A DNA stretch of 64,000 nt from Chionoecetes opilio (Eukaryota > Arthropoda > Malacostraca > Decapoda > Majidae), in the NCBI GenBank assembly GCA_016584305.1, contig JACEEZ010013409.1, forward strand, positions 1 through 64,000, given 5' to 3'. A program made the position numbers and the translations under genes. Every line of letters begins with the position of its first letter. Within the stretch, counting starts at the first letter, position 1. The notes beneath the pieces are model-generated. The model was not told where the DNA came from. It did not search any database and worked only from the letters and a program-made list of their open reading frames with translations. Below are positions 1 through 11,595 of this stretch, one piece after another.

Positions 1-395
1 AAAAATCTTTTTGGGGTTTTTCCTGGGTTTTTTTTTGGGGAAAGGGTTTTTGTCCACAATTTTGGGCGGAAATGGAAAAAATTTTTGTTTGGGTTTCGTT
101 AACTTTTGGGTAAACCGGCCAAACCCTCGAATTTTTGCTAAAGGGAGTAAAATTATCTTGAAACTAAAAAAATAGTTTCTTTTAGGTTATTTGTCCGTCT
201 TTGTCAAATTTTGATAATTTTTACTAGTACAACAAATTTTTAGGCTATCTGTACGATGTCAATGAAAACGTTTTTTATTTCGTTGTTCTTCGGCTGTTTT
301 TTTTTGGGTAATAAGGGGGTTTTCATTTTCTTTTTTCAGACCCCAACTATTTTTCGCCTACAAATGGGGTTTTTTCAAAGGGGCAGTTTTTTTTC

Positions 396-426
<31 letters not shown>

Positions 427-1060
427 CAACCAAACCCTTAGTTTTTGAAATCCAACCCAAACCCAAACCAATGTGTGTTCAGAGCCAAATTTTTTTAGCA
501 CAATAAATATTTTTTTATAAGACAAAAATTTCCCAGGCAAACTTCAAGTGTCCAAGGTCCTAGGGGGGCCTTTTGGGGGCCAAGGAAAGTTTTGTTTCAA
601 GACCTTACGAACCTCTTGCTACTTTAAAAAGAAATTTTTTCCCCACAAGCATTTTAAGCCGACGTGGGGACGCAAAATTTTTGTGCTAAAAAAATCGATC
701 AGTTTTTCGATTTTTTTTGTAGTCATTTGAGAACATTTTTGAACGTATGTTTTCCGTGGGGGGAAAAAGGGCGGTGGGGGGGAACGTCCCGAATGGGGGG
801 GAAAGTGCTAGGGGGGCGAAACTCCGCTAATGTGGGGCGGACGCCGCGAAGGGGCGAACGTCCATGGGGCGAAAAATCCCCCGGTTTCCCCCCAAAAACC
901 CACAAAAAGCCGATATTCCCCCAGACACCCATCAAAAAACCCCGAAAAATTTGGGGCTCAAACCTCCCTTTTCATAACCCTTAAAAGCCCTTAATTAAAG
1001 TGACACAAGGTTAACTCCCCAAAAGGTTGGGGGTGTATGATAACTTCCCCCCCCCCTCGT
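1..1060. repeat. Degenerate interspersed repeat with poly(A) and G-rich minisatellite
   Basis: No gene is visible. The part around 310-460 (TTTTCAGA, then CCAACTATTTTTCGCCTACAA, a gap, then TTTTCGC plus a run of about 29 A) matches the same motif order near 53895-54010 and, loosely, 21290-21360, so this is a third, worn copy of that dispersed repeat. Bases 770-880 hold several GGGGCGAA-type units resembling the GTGGGCGAAATGAC minisatellite at 16.7 kb. The remainder is unassigned AT-rich sequence with many homopolymer runs. Confidence 0.45.
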
Positions 1061-1460
1061 TAGGTAGGGGTTTTTCGATGTACTACGTCGTCATCGCCGA
1101 ATTTAAAATTTTTCCCGTCCTTTGTCGGGGTCGCCATCTTGGGGGGCTGTGGAAGGCGCGAGCACGGTTTCGACTTTCTCTCTCTCCTGTCTTCTTTTAT
1201 TTTTTTTCTTTGTTCTTCTTTTTCTGCTGTCTTTTTTTTTTTTCTTTTTTCTGTTTTTCCCCTCTGGTCTGTTTTTGTCTTATTTTTTTCTGTCTGTCTC
1301 TCTCTCTTCTGTCTTCGTTCCTTTTCTCCTACCTTCAAATTTTATTTCTAAGCTGACTATGACTGTTGTTGTATTTTCATCACATTAGGCGTATTTTGTA
1401 CTGCCCCTTGCAAATAAAATTTTACTTATTTAAGCTCCGCCCACTTATTTTTACTCTTTT
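1061..1460. other. Unassigned; polypyrimidine tract and an AATAAA motif
   Basis: Bases 1165-1335 form a C/T-rich tract, followed by AT-rich sequence with an AATAAA hexamer near 1411. The frames here encode only Phe/Leu/Ser runs typical of pyrimidine tracts. No homology or gene was recognised. Confidence 0.4.
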
Positions 1461-1498
1461 GCGTGTTTGCGTTTGCGTGTTTGCGTGTTTGCGTTTGC
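1461..1498. repeat. Short minisatellite, GCGTGTTTGCGTTT units
   Basis: About five consecutive GCGTTT / GCGTGTTT units are directly readable. Length is under 40 bp. Confidence 0.8.
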
Positions 1499-2445
1499 CG
1501 ACATAAAATCCATATCTATATCAAGTGACATGGACAGAGTCACGAGAAAGCTTACCAGCTTCGAATGGAATTGAAAGACAAGCGAGACCAGGAGACTTTA
1601 CTTGGTATGTTTAACGCTGGTGTCCGTAAACTTCACTTCTGACTGACCAAGTTGTGCACCGCCCCTCATAACCTCACACATCACAAGACTTACTCTGTGT
1701 CCTTTACCCCCACAAAAAGGCGCGGTCACGTAACCCTTTTCTTCCCTACTTACAAGAGATCCGGTAGACTTACCGGGCGAGTTAACGGTAATGTACCACT
1801 TAGTCACTTACAACAAGGCGGATAGGAATGAATGAACACCTCACTGTACTAAACTTCCTACTTTACTCTACCCAAGGAATCACACAATAACACCTCCTGA
1901 GGAGTCAGTCCGAGTAACAACGACTCAGTTACACTTGTCCGTTTTAAAAAAAAAAAAAACACAAGGCTTACAACACACGAGTACTGACGAGGTACGCTGG
2001 CCTAACGGCGGGGCAAACTCCTAGCTCTACTGACGAACATAACGAAGGCGCTGACGGCAAGGCGCTCTCCCTTCCCGCCGGCCGCGCCCAGACCCTCCTC
2101 CCTAGTCTGTCTCTTCACTCTGCTCTCACCCTCCGTCCCTGTCCCTTTGTTTGGTACAGCAAGTTACCTCACCACGCGTCCTCTCTCTGCCCGTTACCAT
2201 GGCCAACCGCTCATCCGCGCACTCATACACACAGGCGGACTCACATCGCACAAACCCCTCGCTCCCCCCTTAACCCACAAATACAGCATAACGCCAACCG
2301 CGGTAAAAGTAATATTGATTTACAGGAAAGGAATGCTTCAGAAAAAGAGAGCAACTCGACCAATTCGCCAGGAAATTGACAACTGCAAAATCTTCATACA
2401 TACTACTAAAAAAAAAAAATTGTGTTTTTTTTTTTTTTAAAAACA
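1499..2445. other. Unassigned single-copy sequence
   Basis: Balanced base composition, few simple repeats until the A/T runs at 1944-1958 and 2406-2440, and no match to other parts of the window. The longest open frame is 97 codons without recognisable motifs. It could be an LTR, a non-coding exon or intergenic sequence; nothing decides between these. Confidence 0.3.
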
Positions 2446-2679
2446 AGGGTTTAACAAACTTTTAAAAGATTTTGAATTAAGGAAAAACTATTAAAAAACA
2501 ACAAATACGAAATTAATTTTATCCTTACAGAACAACTCAAGAAACTCCAGCAAAATAGATTTTTCAGAACAATTTGAGACCCTAAGCTCCTATAGGGAAT
2601 GGGGTGGGAGAGATGAATGATAAAAAAGGAGGAGTCTGAAATTAGTCTATAGAAAAGATAGCGCAAGATGGAAAGATGC

Positions 2680-5075
2680 GACAAGGGACAAAAAAACAAA
2701 AAAAAAAGGAAAATGTATTAACAGCGGAATTATGTTAAGATGAAGGAGCATGGAACGTGTGCCTCATACTAGTATATTTTTCATGCACCAAATGCCGCAG
2801 AAGAAATGTGAATATCAAAAGGAAATCAAGATATAGCAAACAGAATCCCATAAAGTCACAAACATGTGATAATCCTAGGTGACGTTTTTAACGATCCATC
2901 TTGGATGTAGGACCGCAAACACTACACCAAAAAGCCCCCCCCCCACACCCGCCTGAATAAAAAAAAGGGAGAAATCACGAATAGAGATGGTAGTAAGAAC
3001 TTGACCTATACTCATTCTAAGGAAACAATGGAATGTTCAGGAGTGATGAACAAGATGTCCGAAAATTGTATACAAAGTGCAATAGATCTAGCTTTAGTAA
3101 ATCATAAAAGTACATGACCCAATTCATAAACAAATGAAAATAGCCGAAAAATAAAGAAATTTACCGACTCTTCTCCGACCACCGAAACCTGCTGAAATGA
3201 CTTCAAAGTAAACAGGAGCGCAAGCTCAGGGGGACACAGATGGGACAACAACAGAAATTTCAAGATGAAAATTCCAATAAAAATTTACAAAGTCACACGC
3301 TTCAAAGAGGACACATCTGCGAGAATATATTAAAGAATTTGAAACAACAGTCACTCACATAACATATCCGAATAACCCAATAACTATATAATATAAAAAA
3401 GATCTTTGAAGAAATAATGAACCAGTCAGACGCAAAAAACAACCTAACAAAGACCTCTTCAAGGAATGAACTAACTACACAACTAACAGCCAAGAGACCG
3501 AGCCCATCTGATAACAAAAAAACATAAAAGCAAGGAATAAAAGAAGAGGAAGAGGCATTGGAATGACAGGTAAGGCGAGCTAAACAACACAAGAACAAAA
3601 AGAGACTACAGAGCAAATTATTACCAAACACAACTACAATTTACAGAGGAATTAGAATTGCAATAGCAAAACATGACAGAATAATTACTGAAACGATTAA
3701 ACAAGACAAACATTCAAAATAAAAAACTGTGAAGCAAAATAAATGCACTTAAGAAGGAAATTGAACATAAAAGAAATCTGTGCCTTCTTTACTAAATGAA
3801 AATACAATAGAAGATTCCAAAAAGGAAGATTGGATCAAGACCAAGCTCCACCATTATTACTGGTGAAAAGGAGTGTAGGACCATAAAGCACCCAAACAAG
3901 GAAGAGATCAAGACCAAGCTCCACCATTACTGGGGGAGATGAGTGTGACCTAAAAGCACCCACACAAAGAAGAGGATCAAGAAGCGCCGTCCCACGAACC
4001 GTGATTGAGGCGTTAACCAACACAAAGAGAAAGGGGCCTCTCACCATTACTGGGAAGCAAGTGTACCAAAGCACCCAAACAGAATAAACGAAAACTTTGG
4101 AAACCTAAAATGACGACAAAACTACGTAAACGGTTTTTTTTAAAACCAAACAGCCACGGTTGAACAGTACAGTGCTCATGAAAATGGAACCGACAAATAA
4201 GTCTCCAACACAACCTTCTAGAGAGTACATATTATACAATATTAGCCCACCCACTGCAATATCACCGTAACATGGAACAACCGCAAGTATATTTAATACT
4301 CATTCTGAAACAGGAAAGCACTCAAAACTTTCAAGAAAATTCGATACAACATGCTCTCAAGGCAATAAAAAACAACAAAGCTACAGGACCAAACAGATGC
4401 TATGGAGAGGATAACTTTTTTTAAAAACCCTGGGCCAACAATAGTCAAATTCTTCTTACGAACACCATCAAAACATTGTTTTTGATGGAACAACATATTA
4501 AACAAGTGGAAACTGTACCTCAAAAATGGAAATTTATCAAAAACTGCTATACCTAATGGACATATACAAAAAAAACTAACAACCTACAGTAAGTGATCTA
4601 CCACCCTTCGCCCTGGCTCAACTCTTCCGACAAATTGTGTGAAATGGCCATACTGAGAAGCAAAATAGCAAAATCACACCATTGCACCTACAAATCAACA
4701 GATAATGAACTACAAGCTGGTTTTACAATAAAAGAAACGCGAAGTCGAAGACAACCTGTTCCTTTTAACCTACTGCAATCGTGAAACATGATTCATCCTT
4801 TCAAATAATGAGAGACATTAGCATTAATAACTCATCGCTATAGATTTCAAGAACGCCTTTGACAGTGTGAAAAGAAAGCCCTAATAGAATGACCGCATGC
4901 CTAAATAGTTCAAGGGATACATCCACAACATAATTGACGTCATAATGACATATACCTCAATGACAAACCATCCTGTAGTCTAACAATGGATCGTAACAAA
5001 CATGGAATGTCACCAGCGAATAAGGGCACGGCTCAATTGTTCAAACCATCACTGTTGCTTAAATGGAAATAACAT
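2680..5075 (+). mobile_element. Worn non-LTR retrotransposon (LINE) with endonuclease and reverse transcriptase remnants
   Basis: Read in shifting plus-strand frames, this segment keeps the order of a LINE ORF2. Near 2866-2890 there is an ILGDVFND remnant resembling the endonuclease ILGDFNA motif. Near 3170 there is FSDHRNLLK, resembling the SDHR motif of AP-type endonucleases. A linker rich in Lys/Glu follows at 3300-3600. Around 4590-4760 come remnants of the finger motifs, ending in NELQAGF. At 4843-4878 the frame reads DFKNAFDSVKRK, the reverse transcriptase motif A (DFxKAFDSV). No single frame stays open for more than about 110 codons. The arrangement fits an RTE-like or similar AP-endonuclease LINE; the clade is uncertain. 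It lies directly upstream of the unit 0 leader. Confidence 0.6.
3828..4085 (+). repeat. Imperfect tandem repeat, about 70-bp unit, three copies
   Basis: The words CACCATTACTGG, GTGT and AAAGCACCCAAACA recur in the same order near 3850-3897, 3915-3975 and 4042-4083. The first two copies also share GATCAAGACCAAGCTCC. It lies inside the LINE relic and breaks its reading frame, so it is a later local duplication or a separate insert. Confidence 0.6.
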
Positions 5076-5184
5076 ATATCATCATTCTACACACTGACCA
5101 ACAAATATTGGATATTCAAATGAGATATTCTGTAAATCCTGCATTGGTTTATGCAGAATGGATGGCCTTAATTTTAGCACATCC

Positions 5185-6066
5185 GAAGTGTTTGAATTAT
5201 ACTGGTTCCATTTAGAGAGTGGAGAGGCTTTACACTGTAATGTCCTATTTTTTTTTTTTTTTTTTTCCATTGCTCTCATATTGACGCAGCGTGATAATGT
5301 CGCCTCTCTCTCTTTCCCCCCTCTTTCTCTCCTCTACTCTCTTTGCAGGTATATTAATTGTAGTTTTAATCAAGTGTTCTTTCTATTATTTAGATGATTT
5401 AATTTACCTCTTTATCATGTCCTGTAGCCTAACATAGGATTTGGTGTGTGTGGTGTGGGTGTGTGTAGCAGTTGAGGGAGTGCAATGTGACGATCCTTTT
5501 CAGCTGTGTTTTTTATTTGGTGCGTGTCGCCCAGGACTGCCTGAGAGCACACACCCATAACACCCTACACTCCCGCACTGGAACTTGGGAGGATCCGAAC
5601 ATTATCGACAAACAGTGACACCACAAACCATTTCTTCTCTTGCACTTTCTGCAAAATAGCGGTGAAAATGTGAATGTCAACTGCTGTGTTGTGTAAGTGT
5701 GGCGTGAGGGGCTCTTCCTGTGGCATTGCCTTCCCCTCCTTGGCTGCACCCACTGGCTAGGTTTTGGCTGGAGGGTGAAAGCAGTGAAGCACCCTTCAAG
5801 GAAGCATTTATTGCCCTGCTTGTGTGTTGACGGCCACCATGGTTACAGGTTGCTGAGGTGAATGGAGAGTCCAGGTCGGCGCCCACGCCAGGAACTTTTC
5901 CTCCTCTTCCCGGCTTCCCTTGTATAAAGGGGAGAAACGCTTGGGGGGAGGTGGGGGGGGGGTTCCGAGAGCCCCGGGGGGGCCTCCGCCGGGGTTCCCT
6001 GCAAGGAGCCCGCAGTGACCGCCTACCCCACCACAGGGGTAGGGCTTCCAGAAGTGGTGCGGCAAA
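5185..6066 (+). other. Leader of zinc-finger unit 0 (5' flank or untranslated region)
   Basis: This block recurs before the zinc-finger arrays at 26685 and 58050. Conserved pieces are TTTAGAGAGGCTTTACTGTAA-type sequence, GACGCAGCGTGATAATGTCGCC followed by a (TC)n tract ending in TTTGCAGGTATAT, a (GT)n tract near 5440-5470, and a GC-rich stretch containing GAAGTGGTGCGGCAAAATGG just before the presumed start. The pyrimidine tract plus TTGCAG could be a splice acceptor, but this is inference. In this unit the (GT)n site has no LINE, unlike units 1 and 2. Confidence 0.6.
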
Positions 6067-8373
6067 ATGGAGGGCGTGAGCACCCTAACACAAAGGTGTG
6101 ACCACTGTGGCAAAGTGTGCTCTAAGCAAGGCTGGCAAAGACCTGCACACAATTCCTCATCCATACAACGCAAGACAGAGCTGAGGGGGTGTTGACCACT
6201 GTGGCAAAGTTATTCATTCAAAAAAAAACAATCGTAAGGATGCTCATTAGAGGAGGGGGAGCCCACATGGCTCTACGAACCCACTGGTGATGAAGAAACT
6301 TGAGTGTCAGGCAGTGGTGAGGAAAAACATTTACCCCCCACCCCCCTGCAAGAAAGCCTCGTAACAAACACATCCTCACCCACACTGGTGCTGGTGGAGA
6401 GAAACTTTGAGTTGTCAGGATTGGTAGGAAAACATTTACCTGCAAGAGCAGTCTTAAAAACACACACATGGCTCATCCACACTGGTGAGAGAAACTTTGA
6501 GTGCCAGGAGTGTAGGAACACATTTACTACACGAGCGCAGTCCCTTTAATTTTAAACAAACAATCCTCACCCACACTGGTGCCAAGAGAAAACTCTTTGA
6601 GTGTTCAGGAGTGTGTGTAAAACATTCATCAAAACCCCAGAAAAGCACGGTCTTAAAACGCCACCTGCTCTAAACCCACAACTGGTGTGAGAAACTTTGA
6701 TGTCAGGAGTGTAGGGAAAACATTTACAGGTGTCAAGAGCCATCTTAACTCAACACATCCTCACCCACAATGGTGAGAAAGAAAACTTTGAGTGCCAGGA
6801 GTGGTAGGAAAAACAGTTACCCCCCACCAGTCAGTCTTCTTACAAAAAAAACAAACACATCCTCACACCACACGGGTGAGAGAAACTAATGAGTGCCAGG
6901 AGTGTAGGAAAAACATTTCCCCCCCCACACGAAGCAGTCTTAAAATTTTTTCAAAATCTTCTCTTCTTAAAAAACAAAAAAAAAAAAAAAAAAAAACAAA
7001 AAACACCACATCCTTTCCGCCACACGGGTGAGAGAATAACTTTGGAGTGCCAGGAGTGTAGGAAAACATTTACCCACAAGAGCATCTTAAAAAAAAAAAA
7101 AAATAAAAAACACACACATCCTCACCTCACACGGGTGAGAGAAACTTTGAAGTGCCAGGAGTGTAGGAAAAACAATCATTTACCTCACAAGAGCAAGTCC
7201 TTTAAAAAACAAACCTCCCTCAACCTCGAGGCACACCGGGGTGATAGAAACTTGAGTGCCAGGATTGTAGGGAAAATCCCACAATTTACACCCAAAGGCA
7301 GTCTTAAACCAAACACATGGTCACTCACTCATCGTACACACACTGGTAAGATAAACTTTGAGTGTCAGGATGTAGGGAAAAAATTTTTAACCCTCCACAC
7401 CTCCCCACAAGAGCCATCTTAAAAAAAAAAAAAAAAAAAAAATAAACACACACATGCCTTCACCAACCAGTACTGGTGAGAGAAACTTTGAGTTTTGGGT
7501 CCCCCCCTAGGAGTGTAGGAAAACATTTACCCAAAAGGAGTCTGAAAAAAAAACACACACACATGCTCACGGGTTCTCCCACATGGTGAAGGCAACTTTG
7601 AGTGCCGGAGTGTAGGAAACATTTACCACCCTACAAGGAGCATCTTAACAAACCAACATGCTCACGTATGCCACACTGGTGAAGAAACTTTGAGTGTCAG
7701 GAGTGTGAGGAAAACATTTAAACCAGAATTGCAGTCTGAAACACAAAGATTTAACACATGCTCACTAAACGCCATCACTTGGTTGAGAGAAAACGTTTGG
7801 AGTGCCAGGCTTGTAATGGAAAACTTGTTTACCCGGAAGGGGCAAAATTCTGAACACACAACATGCTCGCACCACACTGGTGAGAGAAATTTTGAAAAAA
7901 AAAAAAAGGTGTCCAGGAGTGTAAGGAAAACATTCACACGCCAGAAGGTCAGAGGATCTAACAAACACATGCTAACCCATACTGGTGAGAGAAAAACTTT
8001 GAGTGCCAGGAGTGTAGGAACAACAATTTAAACCTCGGAGGGCAGTCTGAACTCTCACACATGCTCACCCACACTGGTGAGAGAAAACTTTGAGTGTCGG
8101 AGTGTAGGAAAACATTCAACGCGCAGAAGGGCAGATCTTTAACAAAACACATGCTCACTTGGGCGTAGGCCACACTGGTGAGAGAAACTTTGGTTGTCAG
8201 CGATGTAGGAAAACATTACCCCCCTCCAGCCCCTGCAAGAGCAGTCTTAACAACACAACGATGCTCAGCACCCACACTGTGCGAGAGGAAGTAACAAAGT
8301 GTGATATTTTGCCCGGCATAGTGTTTTCCTAGCAAAGTCGTGTTGCCCATGCATAATCCAGACACACCTGTGG
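6067..8373 (+). pseudogene. Poly-C2H2 zinc-finger gene, unit 0 (frame broken many times)
   Basis: The presumed start ATG at 6067 (MEGVST) lies in the same context as in the other two copies. The sequence encodes about 22 C2H2 fingers: two atypical N-terminal ones (CDHCGKVC and CDHCGK), then a long run of near-identical fingers of the form FECQECRKTF...L..H joined by the canonical linker HTGERN, and a distinct last finger (KCFLARVVL..H) ending at a degraded stop near 8371. Such proteins bind DNA in the nucleus, usually as sequence-specific regulators; the target is unknown. No KRAB, ZAD, BTB or SCAN domain is visible, although an upstream exon could carry one. Single-base indels, poly(A) runs (for example 6966-6990 and 7424-7442) and small insertions break the frame roughly every finger, while the zinc-binding Cys and His codons persist. 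This may be real decay or consensus error. Confidence 0.8.
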
Positions 8374-8569
8374 GAGGGAGTGGCTGTGTGCAGAATTCCC
8401 CATACCCCCCCCCACATGTAAAAAATAATGCCTGGGGGACCTTAGGGGGTAACACGGTACGCCACAGCCAAAGCCGTCTGTATGTAAAAGCCTGCGCCGG
8501 AGTTGGGATTGAAGAAACGTCACGGACGGGGTCTGTACGAGGCCCGCACCGAACCGAGATGACAATTTA
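8374..8569 (+). other. 3' flank shared by the three zinc-finger units
   Basis: After the last finger, all three copies share the words GGGACCTTAGGGTAACGCC, GCCGTCTGTATGTAAAA, GCGCCGGAG, CACGGACGG and GAGATGACAA before the foldback element begins. It is probably 3' untranslated or flanking sequence. No clear polyadenylation signal was chosen. Confidence 0.5.
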
Positions 8570-9205
8570 CCTACCTAATATTGTTTATCAGTAATAAAAG
8601 ATAGTACTGGTTATCTTCGGAATGTTTGTTCTTTAATATTATCAATAAGAACCGTAAACATACTTAAAGAAATGCCATTATTAGACTCAAGAACTATATG
8701 CATGAACTTAAACTTTCCTTCCGCCATTTAATTTTTGGCTCGAAAACATTTAACATGGAGAATATCAATAGAAGCGGAATTTAATTAGCTTTCCATTGCT
8801 ATATTTCGTTATTCTGATAAATGAATTAGAAGCCTGCATAATTTATGTTAACGACCTAAAAAGGATCATGTAGATCGGGTAATTTTTCCCGAATTGATGA
8901 TGTATTTATTTTAGTTAAAGCAGCGCTAATTTTATGTATGGTTCTACTTCCTTTATCAGAAAACAAATATGCAATGGAAAGCTAATTAAATTCCGCTTCT
9001 ATTGATATCCTCCATGGAAAATGTTTTCGAGCAAAATATTAAATGGCGAAGAGTTTTAAGTTCATGCATATGTTCTTGAGAGTCTCATAATGGCATTTCT
9101 TTAGTGTGTTTTACGGTTTTTTAATTTATAATATATGAACAAACATTTTCCGAAGATAACAGTAGATCTTTTAATACTGATAAACATATATATTAGGTAG
9201 GAAAT
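8570..9205. repeat. Long palindromic (foldback) element, copy 1
   Basis: The left end (CTACCTAATATTGTTTATCAG) reappears as its reverse complement at the right end, near 9170-9205, and the arms stay complementary to a centre at about 8880, where CGGGTAATTTTTCCCGA forms the loop. Arms are about 300 bp. Other copies lie at 11045, 15510/17947, 18290, 30445, 43632 (scrap) and 62250. This is the architecture of a non-autonomous foldback or long-TIR MITE; no protein is encoded. Confidence 0.85.
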
Positions 9206-9880
9206 GAAGCGCCATATTTTTTTTCACGGATGCCTTGTTGTGGTCCGTGAGTCCCCCCCCCGACTCTGATGATGACTTCACCGGCCATCTCGCCTCCCAG
9301 AAGAAAAGAGAACGCAGCGCTTTTTCTCCTCTAAACATAGAGACGGCTTTGGTTAACAGCTTCCGTAGCTCAGGCAAGTGAGAGTCACATAACACAGATA
9401 ACAGCGGGGGAAAGAATAGCCGAGTTCCTGTACAATAGAGAGTGTGCAGGAGTTTTGGTCTCAGAAATGTAACAAGAATATTAAGCTGCAATGCCAGCCT
9501 GCGTCTCCCTTTCCTCTCCATGCTAAACATAATACGTAGTAATACATAGGAAGAACAAGAATACCTACAGGGACAGCTAGCTATTGGTCTATTTTATCGA
9601 GGGTATCTGCGCACATACATACTACTAACTATCACATACATTTTATGAGGACAGTTGGAAAAAGGATACCTTTCCCTAAAGAAGAGATAAGGAACAATGC
9701 AAGTTTCGTAGTGAAGAAAATGAATAGGATATGAAATATGCTAACCTACAACTACCGCTAACAAATGATAAACAAAACCGAAAGCAGGGACGACAATCGA
9801 TCCGGGGGACTATAAATATGAATTCGCAGGGCACTATCAAAACCCATTTACTTTAACAAAGGTACGCCGTCAGTCCTGTT
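9206..9880. other. Shared spacer between foldback and LINE fragment, copy 1
   Basis: This spacer recurs at 11595-12150, 30926-31490 and 62906-63530, recognised by CCGACTCTGATGATGAC, CGCCTCCCAGACGCAGGC, CATAGAGACGGCTTTGG and AATCGATCCGGGGGACTATA. No coding frame is convincing. It may be the 3' untranslated part of the adjoining minus-strand LINE or older flanking sequence. Confidence 0.5.
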
Positions 9881-10700
9881 TTTAAAAAATAAAGTTTATT
9901 GTGCTGGGTTCGACAACACCACGATTAGCTGGTAATTATACTTCCATCCCCCCCCCATCGATTGGACAACTCTACCATTGAAGATTGATTTATTCCTTCG
10001 GAGATTCTGTGATGAAACGTTGACCCGTGTTCGTTTAAAAAACCCTCGTTTTCTTTTCGTCACTGAGGGAAAGCAGTCTCGCATCGGTTCTCTTTTGATT
10101 AATGACATCAAACCTTTAACAGATTCTTGAAAGGTTTCTTCCTTCTTCTACCAAGTCCCCACGGATTCACTCTAACGATCCTTTAAGGAAAACATATTAA
10201 GTGTTCCGCAGTCTCTCTTTCATAAATAAATTTCAGAGATGGAATTAGGTTGGTTGCTTCTTCTTTTGAACTATTCCTATTTAGCTCTGAGTCTTTTGTT
10301 TACGAAACAAGGCGACCAGAAAAAAATTGAACGGCATATTCTAGTGCGGCCTAACCAGGACTGTGGGTATAATTGTGTCCATTTACTGTTCGGAGTTTTA
10401 TTGTTTCACAGTTGCGTTTTAAAAAAAAAATGAAGCCCAACATCATATTGCGCCTTTTTACTGGGCAGCCAGGCAATGCGACTGGCTTTTAAAGAATTGT
10501 TTTTACTTGATCAGGACAACCTAATTCCCTTTTCCTGCTGTCGACTTCAGTTAGCGATTTTTTGTTTGCATTTGATAGTTATATTTGAGGTTTTATCGTA
10601 TGCCTATATGCATTATTACTTTAAATTTAATGGAATTAATTTTATAGCCATTTCTCACTCCAATCTGATAGTTTGTCGAGATCACGTTGTATGAGGCGGA
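9881..10700 (-). mobile_element. 5'-truncated LINE fragment (C-terminal ORF2), copy 1, insertion-rich
   Basis: On the minus strand the segment encodes the end of a non-LTR reverse transcriptase, matching the better preserved copy at 12150-12870 through its landmarks: the KVMHIGN-type region, the LVRPHLEYAVQFWSP-type thumb motif and the RVVN.W C-terminal motif. Compared with that copy, it carries many extra bases, so no frame survives for more than about 70 codons. The LINE begins (in its own 5' sense) at 10695, next to a GGA/GGAA-rich tract. Confidence 0.7.
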
Positions 10701-11044
10701 GGAAGGGGACAGAAGGAGGAGGAGGAGTAGGAGAGACAAAGGCAGGAAGGAAAGAAGCAAATGGATTACTTTACGTGAGAGAGAGAGAGAGGAAATGGGT
10801 TAGCTCTAGTAAAAATTACTCTCTAGTAGTCTATTAGTCACTCTAGTATTATTTCTAACATTCAAGTGTTTGTGTCTAGTACTCTTCTTTAAAACTTAGA
10901 TTTTTTGTTCTCATTTTTATTTGATGAAAAATAAACCGAAAATTTACATCAAGGAATCCTTTTCCTTATCTTATTATATTATTATTATTATTTGTTGTTA
11001 TTATTATTTTTAAATTAGCATTGTTATTATTATTGTTTCTTATT
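10701..11044. repeat. Simple-repeat tail: GGA, GA and TTA microsatellites, copy 1
   Basis: A GGA/GGAA-rich tract (10697-10735), a short (GA)n near 10780-10792, a TAGTATTATTTCTAACATTC segment, then (TTA)n-like repeats from about 10972 to 11044. The same order follows the LINE fragments at 12871 and 32200, and its end recurs at 35238-35690. Confidence 0.75.
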
Positions 11045-11595
11045 ATATTATTATCAAATAAAAACCGTAAAACATACTAAAGAAATGCCATTATGAGACT
11101 CAAGAAATATGCATGAATTTAAAAAACTCTTCGCCATTTAATATTTTGCTCGAAAACATTTACATGGAGAATATCAATAGAAGCGGAATTTAATTAGCTT
11201 CCTTTGCTATATTTCGTTATCTGATAAATGAATTAGAAGCAGCATAATTAGTGTTAACTAACTAAAAAGATCATGTAATCGGGTAATTTTTCCCGATTGA
11301 TGATGTTATTTTTTTAGTTAACGCTAATTATGTATGGTTCTACTTCATTATCAGAAAACGAAATATAGCAATGGAAAGCAAATTTAAATTCCGCTTTATT
11401 GATATCCTCCATGTAAAATGTTTTCGAGCAAAATATTAAATGGCGAAGAGTTTAAGTTCAGGGCATATTTTTTGAGAGTCTATAATGGCATTTCTTTAGT
11501 GTGTTTTACGGTTTTTATTTGATAATATTATAGAACAAACATTTCCGAAGATAACAGTATATCTTTATATGATAAACAATATTAGGTGGGGAAAT
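11045..11595. repeat. Foldback element, copy 2 (left end truncated)
   Basis: It has the same inverted arms as copy 1 with cleaner bases, centred near 11290 (GGGTAATTTTTCCCGATTGATGA). The right end is complete (AACAGTATATC ... AACAATATTAGGT), but the left outer roughly 50 bp are replaced by TTA repeat at the duplication junction. Confidence 0.85.
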
